Source: Bacillus sp. V3-13 (lineage in GTDB: Bacteria > Bacillota > Bacilli > Bacillales > Cytobacillaceae). Taken from it: 64,000 nucleotides of DNA. Position 1 is the first letter of the stretch. Each line of letters opens with the position of its first letter. The DNA lies in the NCBI RefSeq assembly GCF_002860165.1, contig NZ_PGUZ01000005.1, positions 57,021-121,020 on the forward strand, given 5' to 3'. Shown here in pieces: positions 47,300-56,286 of this stretch. The notes beneath the pieces were generated by a model that was not told the origin of the DNA, searched no databases, and saw only the letters and a list, made by a program, of their open reading frames with translations. Both the position numbers and the translations under genes were made by a program.

Positions 47300-47305
47300 A
47301 TTATA
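47300..47305 (-). promoter_or_regulatory. Candidate -10 element of the jet operon
   Basis: TATAAT on the minus strand, 86 nt before the jetA ATG. No convincing -35 hexamer is found at 16-18 bp, so this is weak. The rest of 47215-47458 has no gene; an imperfect ATGCCATTGA/TCAACGGCAT hairpin lies near 47391-47422. Confidence 0.4.
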
Positions 47306-47458
47306 CCGAAATTCGATAAAGTTTAGGAGGAAAATTATTGGAAAGTCATATACTCTGATGTAGACTAGCGGTGGCATACTTTTTAAAACAAAATGCCATT
47401 GACTCAGTTGAAATCAACGGCATAAAAGTTTCTATAATTCTATGACACTAGTTAAGGG

Positions 47459-47586
47459 TTTGTGGCCTCTTGTTTAGCACTATACACATAACGAGCCCAA
47501 TCTTTACGGTATCCCGGGGTCAGTGATTGATAGAACTCAAGTAAATCTGGAGTATCTTGCAGATCTTTTTCCACTTGTGGAATCAA
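47459..47586 (-). repeat. 128-bp duplicated fragment of the YdeI-like gene (copy A)
   Basis: Identical to 57781-57908 except for two substitutions (126/128). It carries the codons for LIPQVEKDLQDTPDLLEFYQ and the following 23 residues of that protein, without the gene's 5' part or its end. It is in direct orientation relative to copy B, about 10.3 kb away, and is fused at its right side to unrelated DNA. Confidence 0.9.
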
Positions 47587-47641
47587 TGACAGGATGAGGA
47601 TTGACATTGTTTCTTCTCTTTTCATTCCAATCTCGACGGAC

Positions 47642-47689
47642 GTTATAGCGTATAATGCGATAGATAAAATTAACGTTAAAATTGAGTAG
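47642..47689 (+). pseudogene. Remnant of the 3' end of a sulfite-oxidase-like gene
   Basis: Reads VIAYNAIDKINVKIE then TAG. The same ending (YNAIDKISVKIE, TAG) closes the sulfite-oxidase-like gene at 25152; the last 40 nt are about 85% alike. Only this tail is left. Downstream, 47728-47830 holds another short open piece (VPNVIINSDGTISTPSTPQL) of unknown origin. Confidence 0.6.
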
Positions 47690-47910
47690 TACCTTTCATG
47701 TTGGAAAAAGTTCTGCACTAATTTTTTAATGGTTCCAAACGTTATCATAAACAGTGATGGAACAATATCAACTCCGAGTACACCTCAACTTCAAGATATT
47801 GAAATTGCCGGTTTTGATTCAAGTGTATAACATAAGAGAGTGAAATTTTTTTCACTTATGTCTTGTCTTTATTGTAACCCTATCAAGAATTCAGCGGCAG
47901 GAATCCTTTG

Positions 47911-48336
47911 TTACTTATAATGTGTACCATCACCTTCAACTAATAATTCAGACGTTTCTGCATCAATCATAATAAATTTGTATTGTAAGTCATCTTTTGT
48001 TTCAATTACAGAACAATACAGATAAACTTGTCGATTAGGGCTTACTTGGCTATGCTTATGAGCAAATAAATTATGAAAAATTTTGTAATCAATTTTATCG
48101 CTTGATTCATTCTTCAAAACTTTTTCTAAATTCTTGTATAATAATTTTTTTCTTAAACTGAATGTAGCTTTTTTGAACTCGTGGTAATCATGTAATTTTT
48201 CTTTCTTGTAGTATTCCTCTGCTGAAAGAAACACTTTATGTTCATTTTCTGGGTATTTTAACAATTGAACTTCTGCATTGGCACGAAATGGTGACAAGGT
48301 AAATATTACTAAAAATATTAAAGAAAGCTTTTTCAT
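47911..48336 (-). CDS. Small secreted protein, unknown function
   Basis: 141 residues from the ATG at 48334-48336, after GGAGG; 18 further upstream open codons precede the RBS. A Sec signal peptide is clear (MKKLSLIFLVIFTLSPFRANA, cleavage after ANA). The mature part is highly charged, with YYKKEKLHDYHEFKKATFSL and a C-terminal beta-rich piece (VYLYCSVIETKDDLQYKFIM, then DAETSELLVEGDG). No family is recognised. It follows the lipoprotein and Cys-pair secreted genes on the same strand, in an AT-rich cluster that looks acquired. Confidence 0.7.
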   Translation of the reverse strand: MKKLSLIFLVIFTLSPFRANAEVQLLKYPENEHKVFLSAEEYYKKEKLHDYHEFKKATFSLRKKLLYKNLEKVLKNESSDKIDYKIFHNLFAHKHSQVSPNRQVYLYCSVIETKDDLQYKFIMIDAETSELLVEGDGTHYK

Positions 48337-48388
48337 ACTTATTCCTCCGAAATTATTGTTAATAAAAAACTGAAAGCGGAAAGAAAAC

Positions 48389-48430
48389 AAAAAAATACCT
48401 TTAGGAGCTACTGTATCTCCTATAAGGTAT
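48389..48430 (-). terminator. Terminator after the lipoprotein pseudogene
   Basis: ATACCTTATAGGAG, 9-nt loop, CTCCTAAAGGTAT (one bulge) followed by eight T on the minus strand. Confidence 0.82.
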
Positions 48431-48450
48431 CTTTAACAAAGAAATGAAAC

Positions 48451-49396
48451 TTATTCATATAATGTTATTTTATTTGTTGTCATAATGTCTTTTGAAGGAT
48501 TCCCAGTAACAGTTCCGGGTGATCCCACTATTACCACTATTAGGTTGTGTTCTTTTGCTTTTTCTAGTTTTAGGTTTAACTCTATTAATGCGTCTCCGAT
48601 TTTCTTCACCATAAACAAATTATTTTTTAAAGATATTTGGTTATTATTATCTAATATAATAATTGAGTAAAGCCCATTAGGAATGTTATTGAAAAAGTTT
48701 AAATTTAGCTTTAAATCGGTTCCCTTAATTTTCAGCAGAGTTACTGCATTTTCAGAATTTAAGCTACTTCCGATTTGTGTTAAGTACGTTAAACCGCTTG
48801 TTTCGTCTGTTTCTTCATTTTCTACTATTGTATATGAGGACTATTAGATTTTATATTATTTTTATCCCCTACTATAACAGAGTATCTTTTAGCAAAATGA
48901 CTAAAATCTACATACCCAGGCTTTTCAAGACCAGTGTCAGGATTTATTACTATTAATGCAATCAATTCATGTTTACCTTTACTTAAGTATGGTATCTTAA
49001 AGTTTTAAGAGTATCACTTTCATGTAAATCATAATCTAAGAAGTTTTGATTCTTATTATTAGCTACTATTTGAGTTAATTTGTTATCTACAAAGATAAAT
49101 ATCCTGAATTTCGTTCTAGTGCTAAAATAGTTTCCAACTTCTATGTTTGCTTTATATACTTCCTGTTCGTCTAGATAATGTGTTTGCTTCGTTGTAAAAT
49201 AATTCTCTAGGTTATAGTTGAAAGCAAAGCCACCTTCACTATTTTTAGCTTCTGTTTCTTCCATTTTAGAATAATCAATAATTGTCTCTTTATTGGTACT
49301 AACATCACTACTACTATTCACTTTATTTGTGGGTAAACACGAGGTTAAAATAAATAGTAATGCGATTAAGATTGCATATTTTATGAATTTTTTCAT
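48451..49396 (-). pseudogene. Lipoprotein gene broken by two frameshifts
   Basis: It starts MKKFIKYAILIALLFILTSC, a clean lipobox with Cys20. The first frame runs to HESDTLKT near 49000. A one-base shift (an A missing in TTAAGA) moves to KIPYLSKGKHELIALIVIN and on to DFSHFAKRYSVIVG. A second shift near 48835 moves to IVENEETDETSGLTYL and on to GSPGTVTGNPSKDIM, ending at TAA 48451. Together the parts make one ~310-residue surface lipoprotein. The coupled ATGA overlap with the upstream gene shows they were one operon. Function unknown. Confidence 0.75.
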
Positions 49397-49833
49397 TTAA
49401 AAGTTCTTGTCCATTCAGAATGCCAGTATATAGAATGATTATTGTTCCAGCCACTAACTACCTCATGAGTAGAGCGCAATGTGTAAGTACCTGTTCTCAC
49501 TATAGCATTTCTATTCCAAAGCTGTACGACCGAACGGTCTACACCATGCCAACGAACACTATCGCTGGCTACACCTACTCCATTTCTAGTCAATGTGCCT
49601 CTAGTCGCATTCAGTTGAGGAGTGTACATTGTGGTTCTATCACAATTAGTTGTAGAGGTTCCCATAATTCCATATGTAGAGTTGTTCGTTATATTAGAGG
49701 TTCCGTAACACACATAATAAGGCATTTCTCTTCTTTCTGCATTAGATATAGCATATGATTCAGTAGAAGAACTTATTAAGAATCCTAGTGTTAATACTGC
49801 AACGATGAAGAAACGAACTTTCCATAATTTTAT
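49393..49833 (-). CDS. Small secreted protein with a cysteine pair; start codon lost or non-standard
   Basis: The first ATG (49725) lies inside the mature protein. In frame upstream is a full signal peptide, KLWKVRFFIVAVLTLGFLIS ending SESYA-like, and the only well-placed codon after the AAGGGGG RBS is ATA at 49833, probably a mutated ATG. The mature part has CYGTS and TNCDRTT, rich in Thr, Asn and Ser, then RWHGVDRSVVQLWNRN and WNNNHSIYWHSEWTRTFK. It may be an extracellular toxin-like or adhesin-like peptide; no family is recognised. It overlaps the lipoprotein gene by 4 nt. Confidence 0.5.
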   Translation of the reverse strand: MKLWKVRFFIVAVLTLGFLISSSTESYAISNAERREMPYYVCYGTSNITNNSTYGIMGTSTTNCDRTTMYTPQLNATRGTLTRNGVGVASDSVRWHGVDRSVVQLWNRNAIVRTGTYTLRSTHEVVSGWNNNHSIYWHSEWTRTFK

Positions 49834-50017
49834 AACAAACTTCCCCCTTTTTAAATGAATTCATAAAAGTAATTCTACATAAACTGTTAAATACCTTCCA
49901 TTTATTAAAAAATATTTAAATTTTCAGTTTACTATTAGGAGATGACTGGTACTACTTTTTATTAATGAACTCAACTTTCGCACCTTCAATTACACTTTAA
50001 AACCTTGAAGTTACTGG

Positions 50018-50234
50018 GGAATTTTGCATAAAAGAAAACAAAAACACCCTTTCCTTTGGTAAAATGAAGTTACCACACCAAACTCTACCAAGGAAGGATG
50101 TTTTTCATGTCTATCATATCAAATTCCTCGGATTCCGAACAGTTGACATCAAAAGTTGATCGTTTTTTCTAGGAACAGCGTATTGGGACGCTATTAAAGC
50201 AGTCGAATTTCTTTAAGGAATGCGGTTTCACCTG
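50018..50234 (+). mobile_element. 5' remnant of an insertion sequence transposase (IS4-like)
   Basis: ATG near 50109 behind AAGGAAGG gives MSIISNSSDSEQLTSKVDRF, a TAG, then EQRIGTLLKQSNFFKECGFT. The phrase RIGTLLKQSNFxKExGFxC is the N-terminus of DDE transposases usually classed with IS4. An imperfect inverted repeat (AAAAACACCCTTTCCTTTGG against CCAAGGAAGGATGTTTTT) precedes the ATG, the kind of hairpin that shields IS genes from outside transcription. Only about 50 codons remain and the catalytic domain is gone. The rest of 49834-50017 shows nothing. Confidence 0.6.
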
Positions 50235-50293
50235 TGTATCCGTAATCTATCTTATTTATGATACGGTTCACCGTGAATAATCAAAATGAGGTT
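50235..50293 (+). repeat. Dispersed repeat, copy 1 (next to the IS remnant)
   Basis: Begins TGTATCCGTAATCTATC and ends TCAAAATGAGGTTT. The same ~58-bp sequence recurs at 58496-58553 and a diverged shorter form at 57566-57612. Probably a conserved end of a lost mobile element. Confidence 0.7.
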
Positions 50294-50338
50294 TAAAATT
50301 TCTTTGTTTTCCAAGTAAAAGAGATATCTTAACTATTC

Positions 50339-50725
50339 TTATTTCCGCATTGCTATCAATTCCTTAAAATCAATTATAATCCCTGATTTCATCATAAAAT
50401 CTACACCAAGGATTCCGTTAAATCCGTATGTCTCTCTTGTAATTCCTAACTGTAATTGAAAGGAATCCATTAAAAAGTTATCAATTTCTAAGTTTAATAC
50501 CGTTTGCTCATAACATAATTCACTTTCTCCACCTACACCATACATTCTTCTTGGGCTCCCTGTTGTACGGTCAATAATAAGTCCTATTTCCTCTACTTCA
50601 TCCGTATCGAAGATTGTAGTAGAACTGCCTGTATCTAAAAGCACATCATTTAAATACATGGTATTTCCCTTATAAGTAAGTGAAACTGAGACTATTGGCA
50701 AGCCATCCGTCATATAAATCTTCAT
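50339..50725 (-). CDS. Retropepsin-like aspartic protease family protein
   Basis: 128 residues, the size of a single retropepsin protomer. The active-site motif is LLDTGSSTTIFD (Asp31-Thr-Gly); the flap-like MYGVGGESEL and the second hydrophobic-Gly motif FNGILGVDFM are present. Such proteins would dimerise to form the active site. No signal peptide. The start overlaps the upstream gene by ATGA, so the two are translated together. The biological role is unknown; B. subtilis has no such pair that I can name. Confidence 0.85.
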   Translation of the reverse strand: MKIYMTDGLPIVSVSLTYKGNTMYLNDVLLDTGSSTTIFDTDEVEEIGLIIDRTTGSPRRMYGVGGESELCYEQTVLNLEIDNFLMDSFQLQLGITRETYGFNGILGVDFMMKSGIIIDFKELIAMRK

Positions 50726-50988
50726 TGGAGTCGTCTCCTAACTCCTATAAATTTTTGTTCCTTAACTTCAATTGTTTTATGATCAGTATGAAAAATATAG
50801 TATTCACGAGAAGGATCGGCTAAATGTAGTTTTTTGTATTCTTTCCATGCAGAAGTTGAGTCGGGGAAATTAGAAATGACTGAAAGCTCTTCAAGATATC
50901 GAATTGAATTTTTTGAGTAAGCAGAGATGGCCTCAACAAGCACCCACTGCTCTGGATATTGTTCACGAACTTGCTCCCATTTCACCAT
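50722..50988 (-). CDS. Partner of the retropepsin-like protein, unknown
   Basis: 88 residues from the ATG at 50986-50988, directly after GGAGGTGATT. Soluble, with WEQVREQYPEQWVLVEAISA and, at the end, YYIFHTDHKTIEVKEQKFIG then RRRLQ. The conserved look of its second half (phrases such as REYYIFHT) suggests a real family, but I cannot name it. Coupled to the protease gene by a 4-nt overlap; it may be its substrate, inhibitor or adaptor. Confidence 0.78.
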   Translation of the reverse strand: MVKWEQVREQYPEQWVLVEAISAYSKNSIRYLEELSVISNFPDSTSAWKEYKKLHLADPSREYYIFHTDHKTIEVKEQKFIGVRRRLQ

Positions 50989-51151
50989 AATCACCTCCAT
51001 TTATTGTTTTATAACTAGTATATCACTAATAAGGGTTTGATAAATTCATTACGTAATGTGTTTCTCAGACGAACTAAATAAAAAATTAAAGTTCCCATAA
51101 AGGTACAAGAATCAAACCAATAATTAAGCTGGGTAAATAGTATGAAAGACA

Positions 51152-51190
51152 CTGCCCCACTCAAACAGGAAGGATGGGACAGCCTCTCTT
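51152..51190. terminator. Imperfect terminator between retropepsin pair and atoC
   Basis: CTGCCCCA against TGGGACAG with a T-rich flank (CTCTCTTTTTT) on the plus strand. The stem has one mismatch; low confidence. It resembles the GGGCTGTC/GACAGCCC arms seen at 57356-57483. Confidence 0.4.
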
Positions 51191-51214
51191 TTTTCATTCA
51201 TTCAGATACGTATA

Positions 51215-52616
51215 TCATTGAATTCCATACTCCTGGATTTTGTATAAAAGAGCACGGCGGCTGATTCCGAGGTCTTTCGCTGTCTTCATCTTATTTCCAT
51301 GGTTTTCTTGCATTTTCTTCTGAATCACGGTTTGTTCCAATTGTTTTATTAAGTCTTTCAATGTTTGGCCTTCTTGAAGCTGAGATTCCTTTGCAGCTGC
51401 AGGCATATTCAAGGCTGCTGTTACATGATTTTCATGGAACCCCGTTGGAGGTAAAAGGATATCCTCGGGAAAAATAACTGATCCTATATTCATAATAACT
51501 GACCGTTCCACTATATTGGACAACTCCCTGACGTTTCCCGGCCAGGAGTATTTCATCCAATAGCTTCATGGCATCGTCATCAAAGGCTATAATTTCTTTA
51601 TGGTTTTCCTGGGAAAACTTTTGCAAAAAGTAATTGGCCAGTAGCCTTATATCTTCCTTCCGCTCTCGTAAAGGAGGAATTATTAAAGGCACAACATTCA
51701 ACCTATAATAGAGATCTTCTCTATATTCTCCCTTTCCAACCATGCCCATCAAGTTCCGATTCGTGGCTGCAATTACCCGAAAATCGGCCTTGATCGTTTC
51801 GGTCCCACCTACTCTCTCAAATTCATGCTCCTGTAAAACTCTTAGCAATTTTACCTGCAAAGACTGAGAAATTTCCCCAATTTCATCCAAAAAAATCGTT
51901 CCACCTTTAGCAAGCTCGAACCTTCCCGGCTTTCTTTGGACAGCACCAGTAAACGCACCTTTTTCATACCCAAATAATTCACTTTCCAATAGCCCTTCCG
52001 GTAAAGCACCGCAATTAATTTTCACAAAAGGTCCGGTTAATCTGTGGCTATTATAATGGATCGTATTGGCAACCAATTCCTTCCCCGTTCCACTTTCTCC
52101 CGTTATAAGAACAGTAGCATTTGTTTGCGCTACCTTTCCAATCATCTTGTATAATTGCATCATCTTGAAGCTATTGGTCAACAGCTTGTCCAAGCGGTAG
52201 TTATGGCTTAATTCCCGGTGCAGAACTTTTACTTCTTCTTTAAGGTTTTGGACCTGAAGGGCTCGTTTGACCAATATTTTAACTTCTTCGTTATTAAATG
52301 GTTTGATAATATAATCATATGCCCCTATTTTCATCGCCTCGACCGCTGTTTCAACAGCTGCAAATGCAGTCATCATTATAACACTTATGTCCTTGTCAAA
52401 TTCACGCATTTCCCGGAAAGCTTCCATTCCATCCTTATTCGGCATACGGATGTCCATAATCACTAAAGCAGGATGGAACAATTTTGCCTTCGAAACAGCC
52501 TCTTCTCCATCTGAGGCTGTTTCTACCTCATAACCTTCTCTTCTGAGCAACGCTTTCAATACTGTCCGGACACTTTCCTCATCATCTACAATCAGGATTA
52601 CTTGGTGGCCTCTCAT
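51215..52616 (-). pseudogene. atoC: AtoC-like sigma-54 response regulator, frameshifted
   Basis: The receiver domain (VILIVDDEESVRTVL, phospho-Asp55 in LVIMDIRMPNKDG) leads to a sigma-54 AAA+ domain with Walker A GESGTGKE, the GAFTGA loop and FLDEIGEISQ. Near 51557-51558 one extra base breaks the frame: removing it gives KLLMKYSWPGNVRELSN and then a Fis-type DNA-binding end (LGISRRALLYKIQEYGIQ). As written the regulator would lack the R-finger helix region and the DNA-binding domain. It lies beside fatty-acid (ato) genes and overlaps a kinase remnant by 4 nt, so an AtoSC-type two-component pair is the likely ancestor. Confidence 0.85.
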
Positions 52617-53008
52617 ATTTTCACATCCCTTTTTGAATAATAGATTGGTATTTGGATGGTCACTCTTAGTCCGCCCGATGGGATATTACTCAGGCTGATC
52701 TCCCCGTTATGGGCCAAAATAATCCGCTGCACCACTGCCAATCCAATCCCTGTTCCTTCTTTCTTTGTCGTAAAAAAAGGATCAAAAACTTTTCCAATAT
52801 CTGCATCGGTAATTCCCGTTCCGGTATCAGAAAAGGCTATAAGCACTTTATCCTGTCCGGCATCCATTGATGTTTGAACCGTGATTTGGCCTGGATGAAC
52901 CACTGCTTGAACGGAGTTGATCAGGATATTCAAGAATACCTGTTTAAACTGCTCAGGATCTATTTCTACATCAGGCAGGTCTTTTTCAAAGTTAAAATCT
53001 TTCTCCAG
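52613..53008 (-). pseudogene. C-terminal fragment of an AtoS-like sensor kinase
   Basis: The ATPase domain only: EKDFNFEKDLPDVEIDPEQF, then KQVFLNILINSVQAVV (N box), FSDTGTGITDADIGKVFDPF and TTKKEGTGIGLAVVQRI. Sensor, PAS and phospho-His parts are absent. The coding similarity ends near 53008, exactly where the opposite-strand atoA similarity begins, so the kinase was cut by a deletion. The stop overlaps the atoC-like start (4 nt). Confidence 0.85.
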
Positions 53009-53518
53009 TCCGAAAACGGCTACATTGGTCTTGGACCAGTTAAAGGAGAAATTGACCCGGATTTGGTAAATGCCGGGGGACAGCCGGCAGGCATAATCCC
53101 GGGTGGAGCTTTTTTTGACAGCCTATTTTCATTCGCACTGATCCGTGGAGGCCACGTTGACGTAACTGTTCTTGGAGGACTTGAAGTAGATAGTCATGGA
53201 AACCTTGCAAACTGGATGGTTCCAGGCAAAATGGTTCCAGGCATGGGCGGCGCAATGGATCTGGTTACTGGTGCAAGGAAAGTTATTGTCGCCATGGAAC
53301 ACTGCAACAAAAAAGGGGGTTCCAAAATTCTCAAAGAATGTACTTTTCCGTTAACAGGCAAGGGCGTGGTCGACATGATTGTAACAGAGTTGGCAGTTTT
53401 CCGCGTAACGGAAGAAGGATTAGTTCTTGAAGAACTTCAGGATGGCGCGGATCTTGAAACAGTTAAAGTAAAGACAGAGGCTGACTTTTCTCTCGGGGAA
53501 AAACTCAGCCAATATTAA
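53003..53518 (+). pseudogene. atoA: Acetate CoA-transferase beta subunit AtoA, N-terminally truncated
   Basis: From LQSENGYIGLGPVKGEIDPD onward the protein follows E. coli AtoA closely (LVNAGGQP, FALIRGGHVDVTVLGGLEVD, NLANWMVPGKMVPGMGGAMD, VIVAMEHC). The first ~41 residues, with the glycine-rich start and CoA-binding loop, are missing and replaced by a frame that is antisense to the kinase fragment. The partner atoD is also gone. Without a proper start or partner no CoA-transferase can be made. Followed 28 nt later by the thiolase gene. Confidence 0.85.
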
Positions 53519-53546
53519 TAAATTATAAAAACAGGAGGACTGTATC

Positions 53547-54731
53547 ATGAGTGAAGTTGTAATTGTAAGCGCCGTAAGAACTGCTATTGGCAGTTTTATG
53601 GGAGCTTTAAGTACCGTACCCGCAACTGATTTGGGAGCTATTGTCATTAAAGAAGCTGTAAGGCGTGCCGGAATTAATGGTGAACAAGTGGATGAAGTTA
53701 TTATGGGGAACGTTCTTCAGGCCGGTCTAGGCCAGGGCCCTGCCCGCCAGGCTGCCCTCAAAGCCGGATTGCCTAATGAAGTACCATCCATGGCAATCAA
53801 CAAGCTTTGCGGTTCCGGGCTGAAAGCTGTCCACCTCGCCACCCAGGCTATACAGACGGGTGAAGCTGAGATTGTCGTTGCTGGAGGCATGGAAAATATG
53901 AGTCTCGCTCCTTACCTCCTTTCAAAGGGGCGGACAGGCTACCGAATGGGAGATGCAACCATTTACGATAGTATGATTACTGATGGCCTCGAATGCTCAA
54001 TCAACTGCTATCATATGGGAGTAACAGCTGAGAATATTGCCGAACAATATGGTTTAACCAGGGAAGAACAAGATGAATTTGCCGCGTGGAGTCAGCAAAA
54101 AACAGAGGCTGCGATTAAAGAAGGTAGATTCAAGGAGGAAATTGCCCCGGTTGAGATTCCTCAGCGCAAGGGTGACCCGGTTTTTTTTGATATAGATGAA
54201 TTCCCACGTGCAGGCGTTACGGCGGAAAAACTTGCAAAACTAAAACCTGCCTTTAAAAAAGATGGAACCGTTACTGCAGCCAATGCTTCCGGTATTAATG
54301 ATGGAGCAGCGGCACTTGTACTCATGAGCCGGGAAAAAGCTGAGGAACTGGGCATTAAACCAATGGCCGTCATTCGCGGCAATGGAGCAGCCGGCGTTGA
54401 TCCAAAAATTATGGGAATTGGGCCAGTTCCGGCAACAAGAAAAGCACTGGAAAAAACAGGGCTTACAATTAATGATATCGACCTTGTTGAAGCAAATGAG
54501 GCGTTTGCGGCACAATCACTTGCTGTAGGGCGCGACCTTCAGATTCCTACTGAAAAACTCAACGTAAACGGAGGCGCCATTGCCTTAGGGCACCCGATCG
54601 GTGCAAGCGGTGCACGTGTCCTTGTTACGTTATTGCATGAAATGAAGCGCCGCGGCTCCCATTATGGCCTGGCTACCCTTTGCATCGGCGGCGGACAGGG
54701 AGTTGCAACAATCGTTGAAATGGAAAAGTAA
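53547..54731 (+). CDS. atoB: Acetyl-CoA C-acetyltransferase (thiolase)
   Basis: 394 residues, normal length. The acyl-enzyme Cys is in [12 protein letters not shown] (Cys88); His349 in [11 protein letters not shown] and Cys379 in LCIGGGQG complete the active site. It cleaves or forms acetoacetyl-CoA in the cytoplasm. RBS AGGAGG. It follows the truncated atoA and precedes atoE, the order of a short-chain fatty-acid degradation operon. No promoter is recognised upstream apart from the junction region, so its expression may be altered. Confidence 0.95.
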   Translation: MSEVVIVSAVRTAIGSFMGALSTVPATDLGAIVIKEAVRRAGINGEQVDEVIMGNVLQAGLGQGPARQAALKAGLPNEVPSMAINKLCGSGLKAVHLATQAIQTGEAEIVVAGGMENMSLAPYLLSKGRTGYRMGDATIYDSMITDGLECSINCYHMGVTAENIAEQYGLTREEQDEFAAWSQQKTEAAIKEGRFKEEIAPVEIPQRKGDPVFFDIDEFPRAGVTAEKLAKLKPAFKKDGTVTAANASGINDGAAALVLMSREKAEELGIKPMAVIRGNGAAGVDPKIMGIGPVPATRKALEKTGLTINDIDLVEANEAFAAQSLAVGRDLQIPTEKLNVNGGAIALGHPIGASGARVLVTLLHEMKRRGSHYGLATLCIGGGQGVATIVEMEK

Positions 54732-54808
54732 GCTTCGGTTAACATGGGTTCACTTCTGACAAAAGTTTGATTTCACAAATAGACACAATTCCTGAACGGA
54801 GGAACAAC

Positions 54809-56131
54809 ATGGTAGCTTCAATTTCAAAGTTTTTCACAAAAATGGTTGATCGATATTTACCGGATCCTCTTGTATTTGCCATGATTTTAACCATCCTTAC
54901 CTTTTTGCTTGGAGTTGGCTTAACTAAAACTACCCCACTGGAAATGGTAGGAATGTGGGGAGACGGTTTCTGGGGCCTCCTAGCCTTTTCAATGCAAATG
55001 GCATTGGTTGTTGTTTCAGGGCATGCTATGGCAAGCTCTCCACTATTGCGTAAATGGATGGGCAAAATTGCTTCCCTTGCAAAAACCCCTGCTCAAGGTG
55101 TCATGCTCGTTACGTTCATGTCTGCTTTATGTTCCATTATTAACTGGGGATTTGGATTGGTCGTTGGGGCATTGTTTGCACGTGAAGTAGCACGAAGGAT
55201 TCCGAAAGCCGATTACCGGCTATTGATTGCCAGCGCATACATCGGTTTCTTAACGTGGCATGGCGGGCTATCGGGTTCTGTTCCGCTGATAGCCGCAACA
55301 GCAGGCAACCCTATGGAAAAAATTGCTGGTATTATTCCGATTTCTGATACTTTGCTGGCACCATATAATATTTTCATAACACTTACTTTATTGATTACTT
55401 TGCCCTTCTTAACCAAGTTGATGATGCGGCCAGAAAGCGAAATCGTAGCGGTAGACCCTGAACTATTAAAAGAAGAGCCTTCCACTGCCAGAAAACTACC
55501 GGCTAATGCCTCAGTCGCCGAGAAAATGGAAGAAAGCAGAATTCTTGCGTACACAATTGGCGCGCTTGGTTTAGTATATATTGTCTATTATTTCAGTACA
55601 AAGGGCTTTAAAATCGATATTAATATTGTTAATTTGATTTTCATTGTTCTCGGTATTATTTTACACGGCACACCAATGTCTTATATGCGGGCTATTAAAG
55701 CCGCTGCAACAGGAACAGCTGGTATTTTGGCACAATTTCCTTTTTACGCCGGTATCCAGCTTATGATGGAAAATTCAGGGCTCGGTGGACTTATTACGAA
55801 TTTCTTTGTTGATATTTCTAATGAACATACCTTCCCGATATTAACCTTCATAAGTTCAGGCATTATCAACCTGGCCGTTCCTTCAGGCGGTGGACACTGG
55901 GTTGTCCAAGGTCCGTTTGTTATGCCGGCAGCAGAGGCTTTGGGTGCTGATTTGGGCAAAGCAGCCATGGCCATTGCCTATGGAGAAGCCTGGATGAATA
56001 TGGCTCAGCCTTTCTGGGCACTTCCGGCTCTTGCAATTGCTGGGCTTAAAGCAAGGGATATTATGGGCTTTTGTATAACAGCTCTATTATATTCAGGGCT
56101 CATTTTTATAATTGGGCTATTCTTCTTCTAG
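54809..56131 (+). CDS. atoE: Short-chain fatty acid transporter AtoE
   Basis: 440 residues from the ATG at 54809, 6 nt after GGAGG; 14 upstream open codons precede the RBS. About eleven membrane helices. Family landmarks: DRYLPDPLVFAMILTIL at the N-terminus, INWGFGLVVGALFAREVARR, WHGGLSGSVPL and VPSGGGHWVVQGPFV. Inner-membrane uptake of short-chain fatty acids such as butyrate. Last gene of the ato operon. Confidence 0.94.
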   Translation: MVASISKFFTKMVDRYLPDPLVFAMILTILTFLLGVGLTKTTPLEMVGMWGDGFWGLLAFSMQMALVVVSGHAMASSPLLRKWMGKIASLAKTPAQGVMLVTFMSALCSIINWGFGLVVGALFAREVARRIPKADYRLLIASAYIGFLTWHGGLSGSVPLIAATAGNPMEKIAGIIPISDTLLAPYNIFITLTLLITLPFLTKLMMRPESEIVAVDPELLKEEPSTARKLPANASVAEKMEESRILAYTIGALGLVYIVYYFSTKGFKIDINIVNLIFIVLGIILHGTPMSYMRAIKAAATGTAGILAQFPFYAGIQLMMENSGLGGLITNFFVDISNEHTFPILTFISSGIINLAVPSGGGHWVVQGPFVMPAAEALGADLGKAAMAIAYGEAWMNMAQPFWALPALAIAGLKARDIMGFCITALLYSGLIFIIGLFFF

Positions 56132-56161
56132 TTTAGTAATCTATATGGAACTGCTTTAAGT

Positions 56162-56190
56162 GGCCGGGCAATTAAAGCCCGGTCTTTTTT
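56162..56190 (+). terminator. Terminator of the ato operon
   Basis: GGCCGGGC, 7-nt loop, GCCCGGTC, then TTTTTT. Confidence 0.9.
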
Positions 56191-56286
56191 GTTGGATGGT
56201 GTTCAGTATGGAAAGGGCTGCTTCTCATGTTTATACTTTTACAACAGCTTAAATATTGAGCCTGCTATACTTGTGTGTCAAAATAG

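Noticed and set aside
47452..47748. 98-codon minus-strand ORF ending with YdeI-like residues
   Set aside because: Accidental frame joining the 128-bp duplicated fragment to antisense of another remnant; no RBS or family-like N-terminus.
51015..51197. 60-codon minus-strand ORF
   Set aside because: Overlaps a terminator-like hairpin and has no RBS.
52874..53003. N-terminal 43 codons of the long plus-strand frame leading into AtoA
   Set aside because: They are antisense to the kinase ATPase domain and do not resemble AtoA; the frame is open by chance.
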